Positions 13,809 through 20,341 of a stretch of DNA of 26,304 nucleotides are shown here, piece by piece; the first letter of the stretch is position 1; the number at the start of each line of letters is the position of its first letter. Origin of the DNA: Acidimicrobiales bacterium (GTDB lineage Bacteria; Actinomycetota; Acidimicrobiia; Acidimicrobiales; Palsa-688). The stretch is from assembly GCA_019241495.1 (NCBI GenBank), contig JAFAWZ010000059.1, positions 1 to 26,304 on the forward strand. Reading direction: 5' to 3'. The translations under genes were made by a program, and so were the position numbers. The notes under the pieces were generated by a model that was not told the origin of the DNA, did no database searches, and saw nothing but the letters and a program-made list of their open reading frames with translations.

Positions 13809-15754
13809 GCGTGCGTTTCGATCTCCTGGGAGAGCCGCGCCGCGAAATCGTCCAGCGCGACGCCGCGGTCGGGCCGCTCCTCTCCCCGGGCGTTCACCCC
13901 GACCGTGCGGGCGGCCCTGTCGTCGTCGCCGACCACCAGCACGTAGGGCACTTTCTCGAGCTTGGCCTTGCGTACCCGGGAGCCGAGCTGCTCTGTGGCG
14001 GCCACCACCTCGACCCGGGCTCCGATGCCGCGTAGCGCGGCGGCCACCTCGTCGGCGTAGCCCTGGTGGTCGCTGCGCACCGGCAGGACGCTGGCCTGCA
14101 CCGGTGCCAGCCAGGCCGGGAAGGCACCCGCATAGTGCTCGATCAGGATGCCGAAGAACCGTTCGATAGAGCCGAACAGGGCCCGGTGGATCATGAACGG
14201 CCGGTGCCGGGCGTTGTCGGCGCCCACGAATTCCATGTCGAAGCGCTGCGGCTCCTGCAGATCCACCTGCAGGGTCGAGACCTGCCACCGCCGCCCGATG
14301 GCGTCACGGACGTGGACGTCGATCTTGGGGGCGTAGAAGGCCCCTTCCCCCTCGGCTACCTGGTAGGCCAGACCGGCTGCTTCGAGGGCGTGGCGCAGGG
14401 CGTCGGTGGCGATGTCCCACTCTGCGGGGTCGCCCACGTACTTCTCCGGCCGGGTGGCCAGTTCGGCCTCGAACTCGGTGAGCCCGAAGGCGCGCAGCAG
14501 GCGCAACACGAAGGCCAGGAGGTCGGCAAGCTCCCGAGGCAGCTGCTCCGGGGTGCAGAAGATGTGCGAGTCGTCCTGGGTGAAGCCTCTCGCTCGCAAC
14601 AGCCCGTTCAGGACCCCCGACCGCTCGAAGCGGTACACCGTCCCGAACTCGAACAGCCGCAGCGGCAGCTCACGGTAAGAGCGCTGGCGGCTCTTGTAGA
14701 CCAGGATGTGCATGGGGCAGTTCATGGGCTTGGGGTAGTACGTCGCCCCCTCCAGCTCCATGGGGGGGTACATCCCGTCCGCGTACCACTCGAGGTGGCC
14801 GGAGATCTCGAACAACGTCGACTTCGCCAGGTGCGGGGTGTACACGAACTCGTATCCGGCCTTCTCGTGCTCGGCGCGCGAGTAGTCCTCCATCAGCTTG
14901 CGGACCAGCCCACCCTTGGGGTGGAACACGACCAGGCCGCCGCCCAGCTCGGGCGGGAAATGGAACAGGTCGAGCTCGGCGCCGAGGCGACGGTGGTCGC
15001 GCTTCTCGGCCTCCTCCAGCCGGTGCAAGTGGTCCTCCAGGGCGACCTTGGACTCCCACGCCGTCCCGTAGATGCGCTGGAGCTGGGGCCGCCGCTCGTC
15101 ACCGCGCCAGTAGGCGGCCGCCACCTTCATCAGCTTGAAGTGACCCAGCCGGCCGGTCGAGGGGACGTGAGGCCCCCGGCACAGATCGACGAACTGGTCG
15201 GTGTTGCGGTAGATGCTCACGACCGCCCCGCCCACCCCCTCGGCCGCATCGTCGTCGGAGCGGTCCACGCCCTCGATGATCTCCACCTTGTAGGGCTGGT
15301 CGGCGAAGATCTCCAAGCCCTCGGCGACGCTGTGCTCCTCCCGGACGAAAGGCTGGTCCTCGGAGATGATGGCCCGCATCCTCTCCTCGATCCGGCCCAG
15401 GTCGTCGTCGCTGAAGTGGTCGCCGCCGGGCAGTTCGAAGTCGTAATAGAACCCGTCCTCGATGGGAGGGCCGATGGCGTAGCGGGCGCCCGGCCAGAGA
15501 TCGGTGACGGCTTGGGCCAGCACGTGTGCGGTCGAGTGGCGCAGCAAATGGCGTCCCTCCGGGCTGGCATCGGTGACCACAGAGACCTTGGCCCCTCCGG
15601 GAAGCGGCCGGGTGAGGTCCGCCTCCCGGCCGTCGATGGTGACGCCCACGGCCGCCTTGGCCAGGCTCCGGCCGATGGCCGCAGCCAGATCGGCCCCAGT
15701 GGCACCGGCCGGCAGATCGCGAGCCGATCCGTCGGGCAGGAAGACGGTGGTCAT
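13805..15754 (-). CDS. thrS: Threonyl-tRNA synthetase
   Basis: Class II synthetase charging tRNA-Thr, 649 aa. Domains in order are TGS (1-62), the editing domain with HSTAH (His73, His77) and CRGPH (Cys192, His196), the catalytic core with the zinc ligand Cys346 in PMNCPMH, motif 2 around TVYRFERSG and LLRARGFTQDDSHIF, motif 3 IHRALFGSIERFFGIL, and the anticodon-binding domain from about 550. No ribosome-binding site is present. TAGTCT lies exactly 7 bp before the ATG, so the mRNA is probably leaderless, leaving no room for a T-box. The -10 overlaps the mshC stop codon. The HIT gene is coupled at its end. Confidence 0.97.
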   Translation of the reverse strand: MTTVFLPDGSARDLPAGATGADLAAAIGRSLAKAAVGVTIDGREADLTRPLPGGAKVSVVTDASPEGRHLLRHSTAHVLAQAVTDLWPGARYAIGPPIEDGFYYDFELPGGDHFSDDDLGRIEERMRAIISEDQPFVREEHSVAEGLEIFADQPYKVEIIEGVDRSDDDAAEGVGGAVVSIYRNTDQFVDLCRGPHVPSTGRLGHFKLMKVAAAYWRGDERRPQLQRIYGTAWESKVALEDHLHRLEEAEKRDHRRLGAELDLFHFPPELGGGLVVFHPKGGLVRKLMEDYSRAEHEKAGYEFVYTPHLAKSTLFEISGHLEWYADGMYPPMELEGATYYPKPMNCPMHILVYKSRQRSYRELPLRLFEFGTVYRFERSGVLNGLLRARGFTQDDSHIFCTPEQLPRELADLLAFVLRLLRAFGLTEFEAELATRPEKYVGDPAEWDIATDALRHALEAAGLAYQVAEGEGAFYAPKIDVHVRDAIGRRWQVSTLQVDLQEPQRFDMEFVGADNARHRPFMIHRALFGSIERFFGILIEHYAGAFPAWLAPVQASVLPVRSDHQGYADEVAAALRGIGARVEVVAATEQLGSRVRKAKLEKVPYVLVVGDDDRAARTVGVNARGEERPDRGVALDDFAARLSQEIETHA

Positions 15755-15761
15755 CCCGAAG

Positions 15762-15767
15762 AGACTA
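15762..15767 (-). promoter_or_regulatory. Probable -10 element for leaderless thrS, overlapping the mshC stop
   Basis: TAGTCT on the minus strand, 7 bp before the thrS ATG. Its first three bases are the TAG stop codon of mshC. The promoter would therefore lie inside the mshC coding end and allow thrS expression independent of mshC. Confidence 0.55.
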
Positions 15768-16877
15768 GAGGGAGACGCCGAGTAGGCCCGCGGCGTTTCC
15801 TACACCCTCACCGGCCGCCGCGGCCGCGTCGATGGCCCCGATGGCCCGCCCGGTGTCGAGGTCGTCGTCCAGCGCGGCCCGGACCTCGTCGAGGGCCCCG
15901 GAGCCGGCGCCGGCCTGCCGCCATGCCCGCAGCCGGGCCGTGGCCTCGGGCATGAGCCGCTCGGTCCAGTCCCAGTCCTGGCGGTAGTGGTGGACCAGCA
16001 CGGCCAGGCGGATGGCGGCCGGCTCCCAGTCCTTCAACAGGTCGTGCACGAAGACCAGGTTCCCGAGGGACTTGGACATCTTGGTGCCGTCCAGGCGGAC
16101 CATCCCGGCGTGCATCCAGTGGCGCACGAACACCGACCCGGTCGCCGCCTCGGACTGGGCCGCCTCGCATTCGTGGTGGGGGAAGATGAGGTCCGATCCC
16201 CCGCCGTGCAGGTCGATGGTCTCGCCCAGCTCCCGCATGCTCAGCGCCGAGCACTCGATGTGCCAGCCGGGGCGGCCCGGACCCCACAGCGAGTCCCAGA
16301 AAGGCTCCCCCGGCGCCGAAGGCTGCCAGAGGACGAAATCGAGAGGGTCCCGCTTGTTGGGATCGTCGGGGTTACCGCCCCTCTCGGCGGCCAGCTGCAA
16401 CATGGTGTCGCGGTCGTAACCACTGACCTGGCCGAAGCGTTCGAACGACGAGACGTCGAAGTACACCCCTCCGCCGGATCGGTAGGCGTGACCGGATTCG
16501 AGCACCATCCCGATGAAACCGAGGATGTCGGGTATGGCCGAGGTGGCCCGGGGCTCGGAGAAGGCGGGCAGGAGGCCGAGGGCGGCCATGTCGGCGTCGA
16601 ACCGGCCGACCTCCTCGGCGGCCAGGTCGAGGTAGTGCACCCCGAGCTGGCGTGCCTTGCGCAAGATGTCGTCGTCGACGTCGGTGACGTTGCGGACACA
16701 CTGCGTCTCGTGACCCAGATCCCGGAGCCGCCGCTGGAGCACGTCGTAGGCCAGGTAAGTGGCGGCGTGGCCCAGATGGGCTGCGTCGTAGGGGGTGATC
16801 CCGCAGGTGTACATCTTGACGAGCGGCCCAACTTCCAGGGCCACCACTGCCCGCCGGGCGGTGTCGAAGAGCCGCAT
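15765..16877 (-). CDS. mshC: L-cysteine:1D-myo-inosityl 2-amino-2-deoxy-alpha-D-glucopyranoside ligase (MshC)
   Basis: ATP-dependent ligase joining cysteine to GlcN-Ins in mycothiol synthesis, evolved from cysteinyl-tRNA synthetase. MYTCGITPYDAAHLGHAATY (22-41) is the MshC version of the CysRS signature (CysRS has CGPTVYD). Zinc ligands are Cys25, Cys209 and His234/Glu236 in FPHHECE. ERGGNPDDPNKRDPLDFVLW and GRPGWHIECSALS are typical, and the second nucleotide motif is KMSKS (266-270). The 370 aa is far shorter than CysRS (about 460) and somewhat shorter than many MshC (about 410) at the C-terminus. The ATG is 6 bp past the npdG stop, so the two are co-transcribed. CysRS is the main alternative and is less likely. 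Confidence 0.87.
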   Translation of the reverse strand: MRLFDTARRAVVALEVGPLVKMYTCGITPYDAAHLGHAATYLAYDVLQRRLRDLGHETQCVRNVTDVDDDILRKARQLGVHYLDLAAEEVGRFDADMAALGLLPAFSEPRATSAIPDILGFIGMVLESGHAYRSGGGVYFDVSSFERFGQVSGYDRDTMLQLAAERGGNPDDPNKRDPLDFVLWQPSAPGEPFWDSLWGPGRPGWHIECSALSMRELGETIDLHGGGSDLIFPHHECEAAQSEAATGSVFVRHWMHAGMVRLDGTKMSKSLGNLVFVHDLLKDWEPAAIRLAVLVHHYRQDWDWTERLMPEATARLRAWRQAGAGSGALDEVRAALDDDLDTGRAIGAIDAAAAAGEGVGNAAGLLGVSL

Positions 16878-16883
16878 GCGCCG

Positions 16884-17543
16884 CTACGACTCCGGGAGCC
16901 CGCTGATCTTGATGGCGGCGTGGGTCTTGTAGCGGCGGTTGACCTCGAGCAGAGCCGGCGTCAGCGCCTCTATGGCCAACGCACTGGCCAGGCCACCGGC
17001 CTCGACGGCTCGCAAGCCGGGCAGCCGGTCAACCAGCCTGGCGACCTCGTCGAGGCCGGCCCGGTCGTCCCCGCAGATCAACACGTCCGCCTCCAACGGG
17101 TGGTCCAAGTCCCCCCATGGTCCGGCCGGCAGATGATGGAAGGCGCCCACGATCCTGGAGCGGGGCAGGGCCCGGGCCAGGGCGACGGCGACCGAGCCGG
17201 TTGGGGGGACCAACGGAACCATGTCTCGGCCCCATCGGGTGAGGGCGTTGGCCATCGAGACGACCACCTTGCCGGCCAGGTCTTCTTCGAGCGGTGCGAC
17301 CGTGCTCAACGCGCCATCCCAGGGGGTAGCCACCACGACCAGATCGGCCTGGGCGGCGGCCTGGTTATCGCCCGGCGTGAACGGCAGGTCCCGGCCCGGC
17401 CACTTGCCTCGCAGCTCGGCCACCGTCTCCTCCGCCCGGGCCAGGGCGCGCGAACCGACCACTACCTCGATGCCGATGGCGGCGATCTGCACCGCCACGG
17501 CCTGGCCGGCCGGTCCCGTTGCTCCCAGCACTCCAATTCTCAC
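16884..17543 (-). CDS. npdG: F420-dependent NADP oxidoreductase (NpdG/Fno type)
   Basis: Moves hydride between cofactor F420 and NADP(H). The 219-aa protein has an N-terminal Rossmann motif GVLGATGPAG (4-13), a VVVGSRALARAEET segment that should recognise the NADP 2-phosphate, VVVATPWDG, VVSMANALTR, and the C-terminal ALAIEALTPALLEVNRRYK and AAIKISG motif that closes the F420 pocket in this family. It implies that the organism uses F420. GTG start; GAGAAG 9 bp upstream can serve as the ribosome-binding site. The start lies in a 17-bp tandem duplication. It is followed 6 bp later by mshC, linking two actinobacterial redox cofactor genes in one unit. Confidence 0.92.
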   Translation of the reverse strand: MRIGVLGATGPAGQAVAVQIAAIGIEVVVGSRALARAEETVAELRGKWPGRDLPFTPGDNQAAAQADLVVVATPWDGALSTVAPLEEDLAGKVVVSMANALTRWGRDMVPLVPPTGSVAVALARALPRSRIVGAFHHLPAGPWGDLDHPLEADVLICGDDRAGLDEVARLVDRLPGLRAVEAGGLASALAIEALTPALLEVNRRYKTHAAIKISGLPES

Positions 17544-17569
17544 GACAGGCAGCTTCTCACGACAGGCAG
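17537..17569. repeat. 17-bp tandem duplication at the npdG start
   Basis: TTCTCACGACAGGCAG occurs at 17537-17552 and again, identical, at 17554-17569, one base between them. The first copy holds the npdG GTG start codon (17541-17543). The second copy holds another GTG (17558-17560) that is out of frame. The upstream copy also supplies the GAGAAG that serves as ribosome-binding site. Confidence 0.85.
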
Positions 17570-17622
17570 ATTGGCACGCCCCGACGGCTCTTCACGACTC
17601 GGCGCTACGGTCCCCCTTACCG

Positions 17623-18009
17623 ATGCGGCTACGACACCCCCGTAAGCCTCGCCGATCGATGGCGGGCGAGAGCGCTCCGCCGATCCGGGGAACCGACCTG
17701 GACGGGGCCCCGGCCGAGCTGATCCCCGGCCCGGGCCGGACCGTCGTGCTGTTCATGACGTCCACGTGCCGGTCGTGCCGCCCTGTCTGGGAGTCCTTTG
17801 CCACCCATCCGGATGTCGTAGTGGTAACGCCGGACCCGGCCACGGAGAATCGCCGGAAGCTGAGGCGCCTGGCCGGCGACAGGCGGCGCGTCATCATGTC
17901 GAGCGCAGCCTGGCTCGACTACGTGACCGGTCCGGCGCCCTGGACGGTCATCGTCGAAGACGGCACAGTCGTCGGGAACGGGGTCTTGAGGGACGGGCCC
18001 TGGAGCTAG
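17623..18009 (+). CDS. Small thioredoxin-fold protein with CXXC motif
   Basis: The 128-aa protein (116 if the ATG at 17659 is used) has DLDGAPAELIPGPGRTVVLF leading to MTSTCRSCRPVW, a C-R-S-C redox pair followed by the tryptophan/proline context of TlpA/MauD-like thioredoxin folds. After it come strands VVVVTPD and RVIMSSAAW, and GPAPWTVIVEDGTVVGNG, where the Pro before Trp fits the cis-proline strand. No signal peptide is evident, so it is probably cytoplasmic or a fragment of a longer fold. A possible -10 TACGGT at 17606-17611 would give a 3- to 4-nt leader for the ATG at 17623. It is divergent from npdG and overlaps the adk end by 4 bp tail-to-tail. Substrate unknown. Confidence 0.7.
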   Translation: MRLRHPRKPRRSMAGESAPPIRGTDLDGAPAELIPGPGRTVVLFMTSTCRSCRPVWESFATHPDVVVVTPDPATENRRKLRRLAGDRRRVIMSSAAWLDYVTGPAPWTVIVEDGTVVGNGVLRDGPWS

Positions 18010-18590
18010 CCCAGCCCGGCGAGCAGGGCGTCCACCGCCCCCACGATGGCCTCGAAGACCTCGGGCACCTCCTGGTCACCGTCCACATCTACGACCAGGC
18101 CCCGCTCGGCGTAGAACGCGAGCATCGGCTCGGTCTCGCGGTCATACACCTCGAGGCGGTGCTCTATGACCGTCCGGTCGTCGTCGCGGCGGCCTTCTGA
18201 CCGAGCCCGGGCCAACAGCCGGCGCAGCAGCTCGAGGCGGGGCACCTCGAGATGCACGACGGACTGCAGCTCCACTCCCTCCAGCGGCTGGGCCATGCGG
18301 TAGGCCTCCTCCGCCTGGGGGCGGCTGCGGGGGAACCCGTCCAGGACGTACCCACCCCGGGCCGCCGCGTCGACCACCGGCCGGCCCAGCATCTCCAGGA
18401 CCAGCTCGTCGGGAACCAGGTCGCCCCGGCGCAGGTACTCCGATGCCTTGCGGCCGATGGGGGTCCCGGCGGCCACCTCACGACGGAACAGATCACCGCT
18501 CGAGATATGGGTGATCCCGTAGTGCTCGGCCAGCAGCCTGGCTTGGGTCCCCTTCCCCGCGCCCGGAGGCGCGACCATCAGCAGACGCAT
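18006..18590 (-). CDS. adk: Adenylate kinase, short-lid form
   Basis: Interconverts ATP + AMP and 2 ADP. The 194-aa protein has the P-loop APPGAGKGTQ (7-16), an AMP-binding segment ISSGDLFRREVAAGTPIG, LDGFPRSRPQAE, and a short lid with the DDDRTVIEHRLEVY segment rather than the zinc-binding insertion. I chose the ATG at 18590, giving MRLLMVAPPG; a TTG at 18599 overlapping the upstream stop is possible. It lies 5 bp after the chlID-like gene and so ends the cobalamin operon. A main adk is usually in the ribosomal protein cluster, so this may be a second copy; that cannot be seen here. The Pro-Pro after Ala replaces the more usual Gly-Pro-Pro. Confidence 0.92.
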   Translation of the reverse strand: MRLLMVAPPGAGKGTQARLLAEHYGITHISSGDLFRREVAAGTPIGRKASEYLRRGDLVPDELVLEMLGRPVVDAAARGGYVLDGFPRSRPQAEEAYRMAQPLEGVELQSVVHLEVPRLELLRRLLARARSEGRRDDDRTVIEHRLEVYDRETEPMLAFYAERGLVVDVDGDQEVPEVFEAIVGAVDALLAGLG

Positions 18591-18595
18591 GGCGG

Positions 18596-20341
18596 TCAAC
18601 CATATCCTCGGACGAGCTGCCCCAGGCCGGCCGGCGTCAGCTCCGACATGGGTATGTACCGAGCGCCCATCACCTCGGCCAGCTCGGCGGCCAGGCCCAG
18701 CCGGCTGGCGCCGAGGCCCGGATCTGCATGCTCGGCGTCGACGACGACCGATGTGATCCCAGAGCGGCGGATCTCCTCGGCCACCGACCAGGCGGCCCCG
18801 GATGCGTCCTGACCGCCCGGGGCAAAGGTCGCCCGGGCGTCGGATATCAACACCACGAGCGGGGTGTGGGTGGCCGCCCGGGCGGGAGAAGCGGCGATGT
18901 CCAACGCGGCCCGCAACCCGGCTGCCAGTGGGGTCCGTCCCCCGGTGGGCAGCTCGCTCAGCCGGGCCCGGGCCACCTCCACGCTGCCCGTGGGCCTGAG
19001 CAGCACCTCGGCGTCCTCTCCCCGGAACGCCACCAAAGCGACGAGGTCGCGCCTCTGATAGGCGTCCTGCAACAGCGCCATGACCGCCCCCTTGGCCAGC
19101 TCCATGCGGCTCCGGGCCCCCATGGAGCCCGATGCGTCCACGGCCAGCACGATCAGGTTGGCGCTGTTCTGCTCCCGGACCGCCTCCCGCAGGTCCGCGA
19201 CCTCGACCACCGCGCTCTGCGGGTCCGCGGCGCGCCGGCTCGCGGCTTGGCGCACCGTGGCGCCTACTGCCACCGAGCGCAACGGCCCCGACGGGGCCCG
19301 GTCGCCCACGATCCGGCCCCGGGGCCCGGCTGCAGCGGTGCGCCTCCCAGCGGCGGGCGCCAGCATCGGGGCGGCGACCGCGGCGACGGCGGGCGCCTCG
19401 GCCGCAACCGGCTCGGCCACCTCCTCTTCCTCGGGCTCTCCCGCCGCGCCCACGTGCTCGTCGAGGGCATCGGCCAGCTTCTGGTGGTCCAGCCCGGCCG
19501 GATCGAAGGGGTTGCGGCGGGCCCGGTGGGCCAGGGCAAGGGGCGCGACCCGCCGGACGTCGTCGGCGGTCGCCTCGTCACGCCCCTCCCACCCGGCCAG
19601 GGCGGCCGCGGCCCGGCAGATGGTGAGGTCGGCCCGCAAGCCTTCGGCGCCGACCGAGGCGCACAGCCCGGCCACGGCGTCGACCATCTCGTCGGGGAGG
19701 AGCGCAGGATGGGCCGTGGCCAAACGGCCGGCCAGCACCGCGTCGGCCGCCTCGAACCCCGACGCCAACTCGCCGGCCGGCCCGTCGAAGGCCAGCCGGC
19801 GGCGGAGGGCGGCGGCCCGCTCCGCGGGATCGGCGGGGGTCCGCACGTCCACGGCCAGGCCGAAGCGGTCGAGCAGCTGGGGGCGCAGGTCGCCCTCCTC
19901 GGGGTTCATGGACCCAACGAGGAGGAAGCGGCTGGGATGGGAGTGCGATATCCCCTCACGCTCCACCCGGTTCACCCCGCTGGCGGCCACGTCAAGGAGG
20001 AGGTCGACGAGGTGATCGGGAAGCAGGTTGATCTCGTCCACGTAGAGCACCCCGCCATCGGCGGCGTGCAGCAGGCCCGGCTCGAAGCGCTTTTCCCCCC
20101 CGGCCAGCGCCGCGGTGATGTCGAGCGTGCCCACCACCCGGTCCTCGGTGGCCCCGATGGGCAGCTCGACGAACGAGGCGTGGCCGGGCAACACGGCGGC
20201 CAGACCCCGCGCGAGGGTGGATTTGGCACTTCCCTTGTCACCTCGCAGGAGGACTCCTCCGATGCGCGGATCACAGGCGGTGAGGAGGAGGGCGAGCTTG
20301 GCGTCCTCCTGGCCAACGACGGCCGAGAAGGGGAGGTTCAC
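18596..20341 (-). CDS. Fused ChlI/ChlD-type AAA+ and VWA chelatase subunit, partner of CobN
   Basis: Predicted ATPase motor for cobalt insertion by CobN. From the GTG at 20341 the protein has 581 aa. The AAA+ half starts NLPFSAVVGQEDAK and has Walker A GDKGSAKST (34-42), Walker B GGVLYVDEINLL and sensor GSMNPEEGDLRPQLLDRF. A Glu/Ala/Pro-rich linker (EPEEEEVAEP) follows. The C-terminal VWA domain has the metal-site motif VDASGSMG plus TPLAAGL and ISDARA. The start overlaps the cobN stop as GTGA and has GGAGGA about 8 bp upstream. No cobS/cobT pair or ChlH is in view, so CobN with this fused subunit is the likely cobaltochelatase. Magnesium chelatase is unlikely without other chlorophyll genes. 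Confidence 0.9.
   Translation of the reverse strand: MNLPFSAVVGQEDAKLALLLTACDPRIGGVLLRGDKGSAKSTLARGLAAVLPGHASFVELPIGATEDRVVGTLDITAALAGGEKRFEPGLLHAADGGVLYVDEINLLPDHLVDLLLDVAASGVNRVEREGISHSHPSRFLLVGSMNPEEGDLRPQLLDRFGLAVDVRTPADPAERAAALRRRLAFDGPAGELASGFEAADAVLAGRLATAHPALLPDEMVDAVAGLCASVGAEGLRADLTICRAAAALAGWEGRDEATADDVRRVAPLALAHRARRNPFDPAGLDHQKLADALDEHVGAAGEPEEEEVAEPVAAEAPAVAAVAAPMLAPAAGRRTAAAGPRGRIVGDRAPSGPLRSVAVGATVRQAASRRAADPQSAVVEVADLREAVREQNSANLIVLAVDASGSMGARSRMELAKGAVMALLQDAYQRRDLVALVAFRGEDAEVLLRPTGSVEVARARLSELPTGGRTPLAAGLRAALDIAASPARAATHTPLVVLISDARATFAPGGQDASGAAWSVAEEIRRSGITSVVVDAEHADPGLGASRLGLAAELAEVMGARYIPMSELTPAGLGQLVRGYG

Noticed and set aside
15755..15800. T-box or other leader in front of thrS
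   Set aside because: Only 10 bp separate mshC and thrS and the promoter geometry indicates no leader.
14066..17645. Two long plus-strand open frames (629 and 552 codons) opposite thrS, mshC and npdG
   Set aside because: Both are reverse-strand shadows of strongly conserved genes and show no recognisable domains.
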